Below are positions 27,490 through 35,789 of a stretch of 64,000 nt of DNA, one piece after another (within the stretch, counting starts at the first letter, position 1; each line of letters opens with the position of its first letter). The translations under genes and the position numbers were made by a program. Location of the stretch: NCBI GenBank assembly GCA_040757595.1, contig JBFLWP010000001.1:1-64000 (forward strand), read 5' to 3'. The notes beneath the pieces were generated by a model that saw nothing but the letters and a program-made list of their open reading frames with translations, did no database searches and was not told the DNA's origin. The stretch is from Nitrospirota bacterium. GTDB taxonomy: Bacteria > Nitrospirota > Nitrospiria > Nitrospirales > Nitrospiraceae.

Positions 27490-29157
27490 GGCCAGTGCGG
27501 CTTTCAGCAGCGGGCAGCGGCCCGGAGAGTAGAAGAGGCTGCGGAAGACCCGGTTGACCGAGCCGGTGTGCCGCCGGTAATCGGCCGCGAGCCGCTGCAT
27601 CGCCTCGCGCCGGTCCTTGGCCTGATAGCCCAGCCGGATCGCGCAGCGGGTCAGCTCCTCGGCCCCCTCCGGCAGCGCGTGGGTCTGCAGATCGTGCACC
27701 ATCTGGAGCTTGTGCTCCACGTCCCGCAGAAAGAGATAGGCCCGGACCAGCCGGTCGTGCTCCATGCCCGAGAGAAGCCCGTGGAGCTTGAAGCGGGAGA
27801 GGGAGTCCAGGGTGCCCCGGTTCACGATGCCCGGCAGGCGGTTTCCGCACAAAACCTGAACGGCCTGCACGACGAACTCGATCTCCCTGATGCCCCCCGT
27901 CCCCAGCTTGACGTTCCGGCGCTCGTGCCCCCGGAGCGCCATCTTGTCGTCAATCATCTCCTTGACCGCCCGCACCTGCTCTAAAACGGCCTCGGCCTCC
28001 CCGGTCTCCGGCCCGGCCCTGAGCCCGAGGGCGAAGGGACGCACGGCCCGCAGGAACGTATGGCCCAGACGCAGATCGCCGGCGACCGGCCAGGCCTTGA
28101 GCAGCGCCAGCCGCTCCCAGGTCTGCCCCCTCGCCCGGTAATACTGGGCGTAGCCGGCGAGCGGCCTCGCCAGCCGCCCGACCGAGCCCTCCGCCCGGAG
28201 CCGGAGGTCCACCCGGAACACGTGGCCCTCCTGGGTCGCTTCGGTCAGCGCCCTCGTCAGGTCCCTGGCCAGGTATTCGAAATACTCCTCGTTCGGGATC
28301 GAGACCGTCCTGGTGGAACCGGAGCGGCCGACCGTGTGCCCCTCGTCGGAGCCGTACACGTAGATCAGGTCCACGTCCGAGCTGAAGTTCAACTCCCCTC
28401 CACCCAGCTTGCCCATCGCGATCACCGCGAAGCCGGTCTCGACCGACCGGCCTCCCGCACCCCGGTGCACGGGGATGCCGTATCGGCCCCGCAAATCCGC
28501 CGCCACGCTCTCGTAGGCCGCCTGGATCAGCACGGCCGCCAGGTCGGACAGGACCGCAGTGGTTTCCGGCACGTCGGCCAGCCGCAACAGGTCCCTGATC
28601 CCGATCCGCAACATCTGCCGCCGCCGGAACCGACGGAGCGCATCCAGCTTCAACTCCATCGCTCCCACGTTGGCGAGCATCGCCCGCAGCTCCTGCTCGA
28701 GCGAAAGCTTGGTTGGGCGCCTGACGAGTACCTGCGTCTCCGCCAGCCAGTAGACCAGCAGGGGGTCGCGGATGAGCGTCTGGGCCATGGCCGGGCTGTT
28801 CCCGAAGATCGTGCAGAGGAGGTGCAGCATCCGGGGGAAGCCGCGCAGATAGTCGAAGAGCTGGACGCGGTTGACTCCGGCCTCCAGAAACCGCTCCCAG
28901 TAGGTGAGGGCCTGGTCCGGATCGGCCGTCTCGCCGACGGATGCCAGCAGCTCGTCCAGGATCTGGGCGAGCAGCCCGCGCGACCGCGGCTCCCCGGCCA
29001 TCGCCTGGATGTTGGCGTCCGCCCGCTTCGGGTCTGCGAGGCCGTAGGGGGCCAGCAGCGCGATCACTTCCTCCTCGCCCAGACCGGTGGCGAGCAGCAG
29101 CCGCGCCGCAGCCCGCGGGATTTCACGTTTCGAGGCGGGAGTCGTCTTGGGCGTCAT
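27463..29157 (-). CDS. Stand-alone half GlnE, adenylyl-removase-like nucleotidyltransferase
   Basis: A 564-aa protein with one GlnE-type nucleotidyltransferase domain. The motif AMGKLGGGELNFSSDVDLIYVY (about residue 245) keeps the D-x-D metal pair. FRVDLRLRAEG, WERLALLKAWPVAGD and KLGTGGIREIEFVVQ follow. These match the N-terminal, deadenylylating half of enteric GlnE better than the C-terminal half. The usual protein is about 950 aa with two such domains. The other half appears as the divergent gene at 29235. The ATG at 29157 is preferred to an upstream codon. Confidence 0.78.
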   Translation of the reverse strand: MTPKTTPASKREIPRAAARLLLATGLGEEEVIALLAPYGLADPKRADANIQAMAGEPRSRGLLAQILDELLASVGETADPDQALTYWERFLEAGVNRVQLFDYLRGFPRMLHLLCTIFGNSPAMAQTLIRDPLLVYWLAETQVLVRRPTKLSLEQELRAMLANVGAMELKLDALRRFRRRQMLRIGIRDLLRLADVPETTAVLSDLAAVLIQAAYESVAADLRGRYGIPVHRGAGGRSVETGFAVIAMGKLGGGELNFSSDVDLIYVYGSDEGHTVGRSGSTRTVSIPNEEYFEYLARDLTRALTEATQEGHVFRVDLRLRAEGSVGRLARPLAGYAQYYRARGQTWERLALLKAWPVAGDLRLGHTFLRAVRPFALGLRAGPETGEAEAVLEQVRAVKEMIDDKMALRGHERRNVKLGTGGIREIEFVVQAVQVLCGNRLPGIVNRGTLDSLSRFKLHGLLSGMEHDRLVRAYLFLRDVEHKLQMVHDLQTHALPEGAEELTRCAIRLGYQAKDRREAMQRLAADYRRHTGSVNRVFRSLFYSPGRCPLLKAALAKKQRPGGK

Positions 29158-29234
29158 CGCAGGGATTATACCGGCGGGACGACGAACAGACAACGAAGTG
29201 CAATGCCGTCGTGACGCAGGTATACTGACGCACC

Positions 29235-31508
29235 ATGACGCCGGACCGGTTGATCCAGACCCTGCTGCCCTTCTGCCCCCAGGTCGAGGAAGAGGTGCTG
29301 CGCGACTTCGTGTTGCGGATGGACGCGGAGTATTTCGCGCAGTTCCGGCCGGAGGACATCGCCCGGCACGTCGCGCTCGTCGCCCAGCTCGATCCGGACC
29401 GTCCCTGCCTGGCGGCCGTGACCGAAGCCGAGGGCGGCCTGGTCGAGGTCGTCGTCGTCGCCTACGACTACTTCTCGGAATTCGCGACGATCTGCGGTCT
29501 GCTCTCCTCCTTCGGGCTCGACATCCGCGAAGGAGGCGTCTACACCTCGGCCGAAGCCGAGCCGGACGGTCCGGACCGACGCCCCGAGCGGCACTTCCCC
29601 TGGCCGAGACGCGCGCGGGCGAGAGGCAGGGCCGGCCTGAGTCGCAAGAAGATCGTGGACGTGTTCCGCGCCGCCCCGATGCCGGAGATGCCCTTCACCG
29701 CCGTCCAGCGGCGGCGCTTCGCCGAGGAGCTCGACCGGGTGGTCCGGCTCCTGGACGCCAACCGCTTCCAGGAGGCCCGCGGCCTGGTCAACCGGCGGCT
29801 CGTCGAGACGCTCGGCCGCTCCCGCGGCTCCTTCACGGGGCTCCTGAACCCGGTGCAGATCCGGTTCGACAACGACCAGTCCCCGACCGACACGATCATG
29901 GACATCCGCTCCACCGACACGCCGGCCTTCCTCTACGCCTTTGCCAACGCGCTGGCGATGCGGGGCATCTACATCAGGAAGGCCCGCTTCCAGAACGTGG
30001 GGGCCGAGATCCACGATCGGTTCTTCGTGCGGGGCCGGCACGGGCAGAAGATCGTGGACCAGGAGGAGCAGCAGGAGCTGCGGGTGACCGCGACCCTCAT
30101 GAAGCAGTTCACCCACTTCCTGACCTGGGCCCCGGACCCGGCCCGCGCCATCGAGCACTTCGACCGCTTCCTGGACCTGATCCTGAAGGAGTCGCGCGAC
30201 GGCAAGGCCCTGCACTTCCTCAAGGGCAAGGGGAGCCTCCCCCTCCTGGCCCGCCTGCTCGGCACCAGCGACTTCCTCTGGGAAGACTTCCTCCGCCGCC
30301 AGTACGACAACCTGCTCCCGATGCTGGAGAGCTACCAGAAGGTTCCGCTCCTCCGGTCCCGCGCGGCCATGGCCCGCGAGCTGCGCCGCCGCCTCGCCCG
30401 CTCCCGCACGGACGAGGAGCGGCGGCGGGCCCTCAACCAGTACAAGGACCAGGAGCTCTTCCGCATCGACATGAAGCACTTGATGGAGCCCTCCTCCACC
30501 CTGCCGGACTTCTCCCGCTCGCTCACCGACCTGGCCGAGGCGGTCCTGGACCAGGCCGTCCGCGACTCCCAGGCCAAGCTCTCCCGCCTCCACGGCTCGC
30601 CCCGCCTGTCCGGCGGCCGCCCCTGCCCCTTCTCGGTGTTCGGGATGGGCAAGTTCGGCGGACGTGAGCTGGGATACGCCTCGGACATCGAGGTCCTCTT
30701 CGTGTACGGCGGGCCGGGACGCACCGGCGGCCGCCGTCCGCTCGAGCACAGCGAGTATTTCGAGCGGGTGGCCCAGGACATCCTCCAGCGCATCGAGGCA
30801 AAGCAGGAGGGCATCTTTCACATGGACGTCCGGCTGCGGCCTCACGGGGGGAAGGGGCTGCTCGCGAGCCGGTTGGACGAGTTGCGGACCTACTACAGCC
30901 CGGCCGGACTCAGCGCGCCGTTCGAGCGGCAGGCCCTGATCAAGCTCCGGTTCGTGACCGGCGACGAGCGGCTCGGCCGGGAGGTGGAAGCGCTCCGGGA
31001 CGCCTTCGTCTACAGCGGCCGGCCCTGGGACCTGGCGGCCGCCCTGGAGCTACGCCAGCGGCAGGTGAAGGAGCTGGTGGAGCCGGATCAGCGCAACGTG
31101 AAGTACAGCCCGGGCGGATTGATCGACGTGGAATATACGGTCCAGTATCTACAGATCATGCACGGCCACGCAGACCCCCGGCTCCGGACGCCCAACACGT
31201 TGGAGGCGCTGGCGGCGCTAGGAGACGGCGGCGCGCTGGCGCGGGAGGAGGCGGCCCAGCTCAGGGACACCTACCTCTTCCTCCGGGGATTGATTGACGC
31301 GCTCCGCATCGTCCGCGGCGACGCCAAGGACCTGGTGCTCCCCCCGGCCGGGTCGGACGCCTTCGTGTTCCTGGCCCGGCGGATGGGCTACACGACCGAG
31401 CGGTGGGAGGAGGGATCGGCGCGCCTGGCCGCGGACATCGCCCGGCACATGGAGCGGACCGCGGCGCTGTTCGCGAGCAAGTTCGGAGACGGCGCGGTCC
31501 AGCCGTGA
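29235..31508 (+). CDS. ACT-ACT-nucleotidyltransferase protein, adenylylating-half GlnE-like
   Basis: A 757-aa protein. Residues about 65-115 (VEVVVVAYDYFSEFATICGLLSSFGLDIRE) and 215-270 (MDIRSTDTPAFLYAFANALAMRGIYIRKARF) look like two ACT-type modules like those of GlnD. From about 470 a GlnE-type transferase domain begins (GMGKFGGRELGYASDIEVLFVY), continuing with HMDVRLRPHGG and GGLIDVEYTVQYLQ as in the C-terminal adenylylating half of enteric GlnE. The second metal Asp is replaced by Glu (SDIE). It is divergently transcribed from the other half. It likely modifies GlnA (Tyr site conserved here) under amino-acid control. Confidence 0.72.
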   Translation: MTPDRLIQTLLPFCPQVEEEVLRDFVLRMDAEYFAQFRPEDIARHVALVAQLDPDRPCLAAVTEAEGGLVEVVVVAYDYFSEFATICGLLSSFGLDIREGGVYTSAEAEPDGPDRRPERHFPWPRRARARGRAGLSRKKIVDVFRAAPMPEMPFTAVQRRRFAEELDRVVRLLDANRFQEARGLVNRRLVETLGRSRGSFTGLLNPVQIRFDNDQSPTDTIMDIRSTDTPAFLYAFANALAMRGIYIRKARFQNVGAEIHDRFFVRGRHGQKIVDQEEQQELRVTATLMKQFTHFLTWAPDPARAIEHFDRFLDLILKESRDGKALHFLKGKGSLPLLARLLGTSDFLWEDFLRRQYDNLLPMLESYQKVPLLRSRAAMARELRRRLARSRTDEERRRALNQYKDQELFRIDMKHLMEPSSTLPDFSRSLTDLAEAVLDQAVRDSQAKLSRLHGSPRLSGGRPCPFSVFGMGKFGGRELGYASDIEVLFVYGGPGRTGGRRPLEHSEYFERVAQDILQRIEAKQEGIFHMDVRLRPHGGKGLLASRLDELRTYYSPAGLSAPFERQALIKLRFVTGDERLGREVEALRDAFVYSGRPWDLAAALELRQRQVKELVEPDQRNVKYSPGGLIDVEYTVQYLQIMHGHADPRLRTPNTLEALAALGDGGALAREEAAQLRDTYLFLRGLIDALRIVRGDAKDLVLPPAGSDAFVFLARRMGYTTERWEEGSARLAADIARHMERTAALFASKFGDGAVQP

Positions 31509-31805
31509 TCAGGACCCGACCTTCGCCAGGATCGCCGGCATCTCGTCCTCGCCGAAGGCGCGCAGGGTTTCCGACCGGACGTTCCCCAGGGAACCGGCGC
31601 TCATGAGCACGGCGGTCGCGGTCTCGTCGTCCGGGGCCGTAAAGATGAGAACGCCGTCGTACTGCCCCATGGTCCAATAGACGTCTTTGACCTGCCCGCC
31701 GGCCTTCTTGACCAGGGCCTTGAACGCAGCCGCCCGCTTCGTCGTGTCCTTGACACCCTTGATCCCCTGCTCCGTCCACCGGAACAACACGATGTAGGTC
31801 GCCAT
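31509..31805 (-). CDS. GYD-domain protein
   Basis: A 98-aa protein: ATYIVLFRWTEQGIKGVKDTTKRAAAF, then VYWTMGQYDGVLIFTAPDDETATAV, where GQYDG corresponds to the G-Y-D motif that names the family. The fold is a dimeric alpha/beta barrel similar to antibiotic-synthesis monooxygenases; the function is not established. The stop codon directly abuts the stop of the convergent gene at 31508. The start at 31805 faces two copies of a direct repeat. Confidence 0.82.
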   Translation of the reverse strand: MATYIVLFRWTEQGIKGVKDTTKRAAAFKALVKKAGGQVKDVYWTMGQYDGVLIFTAPDDETATAVLMSAGSLGNVRSETLRAFGEDEMPAILAKVGS

Positions 31806-31820
31806 CGCGCACCTCCATAC

Positions 31821-31916
31821 CAAGCTTGCTTGAGCCGCTCACTTCGATCACATGTGAGCGGATAGTTTGTTTGCCTCCAGTACAAGCTTGCGCGAGCCGC
31901 CCGCTTCGATCACGTG
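31821..31916. repeat. Two direct copies of a ~33-bp sequence upstream of the GYD gene
   Basis: Copy 1 at 31821-31853 and copy 2 at 31883-31915 share CAAGCTTGC, GAGCCGC and TTCGATCAC with about five or six differences; the offset is 62 bp. Each contains a small palindrome near its end (CACATGTG or CACGTG). They lie between the CBS gene and the GYD gene on the promoter side of the latter. Confidence 0.7.
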
Positions 31917-31950
31917 CAGGCAGAGTGGGTTTTGGCCCTGTGGGATATTT

Positions 31951-32742
31951 TCACTCGCCGTTCGCGTCCGCTTCTTCGTCCAGCCCGGCCAACTCCGCAT
32001 AGGCCCGCAGCACGTCCGAGACCGAGAGGATTCCGATGATGGTCCGATCCTCGGTCACCGCCAGGTGGCGGACCCCCTTCTGTTTCATCAGCGCGATGGC
32101 GGCGGCCAGCGGCTCGCTGTCCTCGATCGTGAGGACCGGCTTGCTCATGCAGAGCTTGACCGTGGCCTCGTTCGGGTCCAATCCCCGCGCCACCGCCTTG
32201 CGGCTCAAATCCGTGTCGGTGATGATCCCGATGTAGCGGCAGTTGTCGTCCACCAGGAGCGACCCCACCCGCCACTTGGAGAGCAGCCGGCCCGCCTCCT
32301 TCAACGTGGCGTCCTTGTGCACGCTCCGCACGTCGGTGGACATGTAGTCGGCCACCCGCGAGCCGGCCAACGGGGTGCGGCGGTTGCCCTCCGCGCGCAG
32401 GGTCTCCAGCTCCGAGATGCAGCTCTCCAGAACCCGCTTGCGCTGCTGGAGGCTCTCCCGTTCCGTGTCCTGGACTCCGCTCTCCTGGGCCTCTTCCGGC
32501 AGGTTGACCAGGCCTCCGGCTTCGCCCAGCTTGGCATACTGGTAGGCCTCCAGCAGATCGGAGGATTCCCCGAAGATGCGGCTGATGAGCCGTTCGGTCG
32601 CGGCATCGAACTCGTCCAACGACGCGGCAGGCCGGCGTCTGGAGAGGAACGGGCGAAATGCGGCCAACTGCTGCTGCAACCGCTGGATGTCCCGTTCCAC
32701 GAACAGCCGTCTGGCCGGTCGCCGGCCCGCGCCCTTTTGCAT
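31951..32742 (-). CDS. CBS-domain-pair protein
   Basis: A 263-aa protein. Residues 1-125 are helical and charged with no recognised domain. Residues about 130-255 are two CBS repeats (VADYMSTDVRSVHKDATLKEAGRLLSKWRVGSLLVDD ... GIITDTDLSRKAVARGL; LCMSKPVLTIEDSEPLAAAIALMKQKGVRHLAVTEDRTIIGILSVSDVLR). CBS pairs usually bind adenosine nucleotides. It is the last gene of the amt/HAO gene line, 102 bp after amt1, and may sense energy status for that operon. Confidence 0.8.
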   Translation of the reverse strand: MQKGAGRRPARRLFVERDIQRLQQQLAAFRPFLSRRRPAASLDEFDAATERLISRIFGESSDLLEAYQYAKLGEAGGLVNLPEEAQESGVQDTERESLQQRKRVLESCISELETLRAEGNRRTPLAGSRVADYMSTDVRSVHKDATLKEAGRLLSKWRVGSLLVDDNCRYIGIITDTDLSRKAVARGLDPNEATVKLCMSKPVLTIEDSEPLAAAIALMKQKGVRHLAVTEDRTIIGILSVSDVLRAYAELAGLDEEADANGE

Positions 32743-32844
32743 GATCCCCCCTACCGTGACAACCCAACCGACTGCCCGGGAGAAAAAGACTACCTCAACG
32801 ACCGGGCGAGGCTCAAGGGAGGGGATTCGCCCGATCTGGAGCGG

Positions 32845-34182
32845 TCACGAATAGGCCCGTTCGTTGTGCTGGCTCAAATCGAGGCCCATGGACTCCTCCT
32901 CGGCGGAGATCCGCAGCCCGACCACTCGATCCACCAGCTTGAGGATCGCATAGGTGGCGACGAGCGAGAACAGCGCCGTGACGAGCACGGCCAGCGCCTG
33001 GACGCCGAAAAACCCGGGATTGCCGGAGAAGAGGCCGTCGGCTCCGGCCGAATTGACCGACTTCGAGGCCAGCAGGCCCGTCGCCAGAATCCCGACCGCC
33101 CCGCCGACTCCGTGGATGCCGACCACGTCCAGCGAATCGTCGTAGCCCAGCTTGGCTTTCCAGCGGATCACCGCGACGTAGCAGAGCCCCCCGGCGACGA
33201 GCCCGATCAGGAGGGCGGAGAAGGGCCCGACGTAACCGGCTCCGGGGGTCACGGTCGCCAGACCGGCCACCGCGCCGCTGGCCACCCCCAGCACGGTCGG
33301 CGTGCCCCGGTGGACCCACTCGACCGCCATCCAGGTCAGGGCTCCGACAGCCGCCGCCGTGTGGGTCGTGATGAAGGCGCCCACCGCCACGTTGTTTGCG
33401 GACAGGGCGCTCCCCGCGTTGAACCCGAACCAGCCGAACCAGAGGAGCCCGGTGCCCAGGAGCGTCAACGGGAGGTTGTGCGGCGCCATGTAGTCGGTCC
33501 CGTACCCGCGCCGCGCCCCCAGCATCAGGGAACAGACCAGGGCCGCGACGCCGGAGCTGATGTGCACGACCGCCCCGCCGGCGAAGTCCAGCGCCCCCAG
33601 CCTCCCCAGCCAGCCGCCGCCCCAGAGCCAGTGGGCCACCGGACAGTAGACCAGCAGGGACCAGAGGCCGGCGAACAGCAGCAGGGCCCCGAACTTCATC
33701 CGCTCGGCAAAGGCCCCCGTAATCAGAGCCGGCGTGATCGCGGCGAACATGAGCTGGAAGACCATGAAGGCCTGGTGGGGGATCGTCGGACCGTAGGTCG
33801 GATGGGGCTCCGTGCCCACGCCGTTCAGCCCGACCCATTCGAGGCCGCCGATCAGCCCGGCCTTGTCCGGCCCGAAGGCCAGGCTGTACCCGACCAGAAT
33901 CCAGAGGAGGGTCACCAGGCAGAGGATCACGAAGCTCTGCATGACGGTGCCCAACACGTTCTTGCTGCGTACCAGCCCCCCGTAGAAGAGGGCCAGGCCC
34001 GGCACGATCATGGCCAGCACGAGCGCCGATGAAGTCAGCACCCAGACCGTGTCGGCCGTGTCCACCTTGAGCGGCGTGGGCGCCGGGGCGTCCTGCGCCC
34101 AGCCCGTCCCCGCCATCGCCAGCCCCAGGCCCGCTGCCAGTGCGATCAACACCAGACTCGTCAGTCGTCCCGATCGGCTCAT
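32845..34182 (-). CDS. amt: Ammonium transporter Amt (copy 1)
   Basis: A 445-aa protein with signal peptide (ALAAGLGLAMAGTGWAQ) and 11 membrane helices. Amt hallmarks are present: GLALFYGGLVRSKNVL, DFAGGAVVHISSG (Asp and first pore His), WFGWFGFNAGSAL (Phe gate and Ser) and VVGIHGVGGAVG (second pore His). It moves ammonium or ammonia into the cell. It lies downstream of the octaheme cytochrome gene with a strong hairpin between. The C-terminus ([12 protein letters not shown]) is shared with copy 3. The ATG at 34182 follows GGAGAAGGAGAGGG. Confidence 0.94.
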   Translation of the reverse strand: MSRSGRLTSLVLIALAAGLGLAMAGTGWAQDAPAPTPLKVDTADTVWVLTSSALVLAMIVPGLALFYGGLVRSKNVLGTVMQSFVILCLVTLLWILVGYSLAFGPDKAGLIGGLEWVGLNGVGTEPHPTYGPTIPHQAFMVFQLMFAAITPALITGAFAERMKFGALLLFAGLWSLLVYCPVAHWLWGGGWLGRLGALDFAGGAVVHISSGVAALVCSLMLGARRGYGTDYMAPHNLPLTLLGTGLLWFGWFGFNAGSALSANNVAVGAFITTHTAAAVGALTWMAVEWVHRGTPTVLGVASGAVAGLATVTPGAGYVGPFSALLIGLVAGGLCYVAVIRWKAKLGYDDSLDVVGIHGVGGAVGILATGLLASKSVNSAGADGLFSGNPGFFGVQALAVLVTALFSLVATYAILKLVDRVVGLRISAEEESMGLDLSQHNERAYS

Positions 34183-34210
34183 GTCCCTCTCCTTCTCCTC
34201 CATAGACACA

Positions 34211-34246
34211 GCAAAGGCGCCGGCAGGAACCCTGCCAGCGCCTTGC
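34211..34246 (-). terminator. Strong hairpin between the HAO-family gene and amt1
   Basis: GCAAGGCGCTGGCAGG pairs with CCTGCCGGCGCCTTTGC (minus strand) around a GTT loop with one bulge. No T-tract follows, so it may slow or partly end transcription, or stabilise the upstream message, instead of acting as a full terminator. Confidence 0.55.
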
Positions 34247-34267
34247 TCCACCAGGCGGGGACCGGCC

Positions 34268-35683
34268 CTACCCGCCGCCTCGTTTCCCCTGCATCTCCTT
34301 CTCGTAGAATTCGATCATCCGGGCGATCTCCTCCTTGCTCATCCCCTGCTCCACCCACTTGTGGCTCTCCTGCGAGACCAGATCCTTCGCCACGTCGGGC
34401 GACAGCTCCCGCACCATCGGCAGAAACTTGGTGTAGAAATGCTTGGCCACTTCGTAGAAGCCCTGCCAGTGGACGTAGTCCGGCGCGACCTTGGACAGCC
34501 CGTGCCTGGCCCTCCGCCCCTCATGGTGCCAGAGCTCGTAAAACACCCATTCGATCGCTTCGTCATAGGGGGTCGGCGTGATCTTTTTCATCGCGAGCAG
34601 CTTGTCCATCGCCGCCTTGGACGGCTTGCCGAATTTCTCGTTGTACAGCGTGATCCCCTGGTCCATCTGCGTGAAGAACCGCTCCACGATCTCCTCGCTG
34701 TGGCAGGAGGCGCAGACCTGGCGCATGGCCTTTCGCCGGACCTCGTAGTTCTCGAGCCGCGTCGAAACGACCGGCCGGAGGGTCCAACTGATCCGGTCGC
34801 CCACGTCGTGGGTCACCTCCTGCGTGTCGGTGGCGCTCATGTGGCAGGTGGCGCAGGTGGGGAAGAGATAGTCCTTCCCCGGGTGCCACTTCTCCGTCGG
34901 CTGGGCGAGCTTCATCTTGTCCTTGTTCGCGGTGAACAGCACGCCGTGCTTGCTCTCGTAATAGGCCTCGATCTGGGGATGGTCCGGGCCCATGTGGCAC
35001 CGCCCGCAGTTCTCCGGCTGCCGGGCCTGGGCGATCGAGAAGCCGTGCCGCGCGTGGCAGGCGGCGCAGGTGCCCTTCGACCCGTCCGGATTCACCCGCC
35101 CGATGCCCGAATTGGGCCAGGTGGACGGATGGAGCTTCCCGTTGTCCATCACCTTGACCACGCTCCCGTGGCAGCCGGCGCATCCGGTCGTGATCACTTC
35201 CGGCCCTTCCACGACGTTCCCGAGGAAATTGTCGAGGGAATTGGTGAACTGCGCCCCCTTGGCATGGTGGGACTTCTCGAACTCCCGGGCTTCCTTGTCG
35301 TGGCACCTCATGCAGTCCTTGGGCGTCACGAGCGTGGAGATGACCTTGCCGTAGTGGTCGTACGCGTCCGGCTCCCCCTTCTCGGCCTGGTGGCACTCGA
35401 CGCAACCGATGCCCTTGGGAGCGTGGCGGCTGTATTTCCAGTCGTTGATGCCGCCGACCGAGATGTCTTTCGCCGTGTGGCAGTCAATGCACTTCTTGTT
35501 CTCGGCGGAGATGAACGGCCGGAGCCCGCCTCCCCGCCGCTCCTCCACCTGGACGTAGCCGACGCCGGTCAGGGCGAGGAACAGGACCAGACACAACCCG
35601 CCGATCAAGTAGCGGGTGAAATTCAATTTCCCGTTCGGCGCGGTCACGTGGCCCTCGGACTCATCATGGCCCGGCTCTGTCAC
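34268..35683 (-). CDS. Octaheme cytochrome c of the hydroxylamine oxidoreductase family
   Basis: A 471-aa protein. One membrane anchor (residues about 24-44, YLIGGLCLVLFLALTGVGYV) precedes eight CxxCH heme motifs at 65, 94, 124, 168, 206, 226, 277 and 324. The stretch GRVNPDGSKGTCAACHARHG and PENCGRCHMGPDHPQIEAYYESKHG is the conserved core of the HAO family. The C-terminal helical region has WELWHHEGRR-like sequence (FYELWHHEGRRARHG) and APDYVHWQGFYEV. Y403 is a candidate for the heme-linking Tyr of true HAO, but this needs alignment. The membrane anchor and the cytochrome b/Rieske neighbours suggest electron exchange with quinone. Direction (oxidation of hydroxylamine or reduction of nitrite) is open. 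Confidence 0.88.
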   Translation of the reverse strand: MTEPGHDESEGHVTAPNGKLNFTRYLIGGLCLVLFLALTGVGYVQVEERRGGGLRPFISAENKKCIDCHTAKDISVGGINDWKYSRHAPKGIGCVECHQAEKGEPDAYDHYGKVISTLVTPKDCMRCHDKEAREFEKSHHAKGAQFTNSLDNFLGNVVEGPEVITTGCAGCHGSVVKVMDNGKLHPSTWPNSGIGRVNPDGSKGTCAACHARHGFSIAQARQPENCGRCHMGPDHPQIEAYYESKHGVLFTANKDKMKLAQPTEKWHPGKDYLFPTCATCHMSATDTQEVTHDVGDRISWTLRPVVSTRLENYEVRRKAMRQVCASCHSEEIVERFFTQMDQGITLYNEKFGKPSKAAMDKLLAMKKITPTPYDEAIEWVFYELWHHEGRRARHGLSKVAPDYVHWQGFYEVAKHFYTKFLPMVRELSPDVAKDLVSQESHKWVEQGMSKEEIARMIEFYEKEMQGKRGGG

Positions 35684-35705
35684 AGCATCCCTCCTTTAGC
35701 ATCAC

Positions 35706-35787
35706 GGGTGGGAGGCACGAGGCGAGGGGCAAGGGATCGTGGCTGTTCCCTTAGGCATCGCCTCTAGCCCCTCGCCCCTAGCCCGTT
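35706..35787. repeat. Intergenic inverted word-repeat I (GAGGCACGAGGCGAGGGGC family)
   Basis: The left arm (35706-35733) is GGTGGGAGGCACGAGGCGAGGGGC-like. The right arm (35755-35787) is GCATCGCCTCTAGCCCCTCGCCCC-like. It fills the gap between the cytochrome b and octaheme genes. It is the same word family as repeat G. Confidence 0.65.
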
Positions 35788-35789
35788 CC

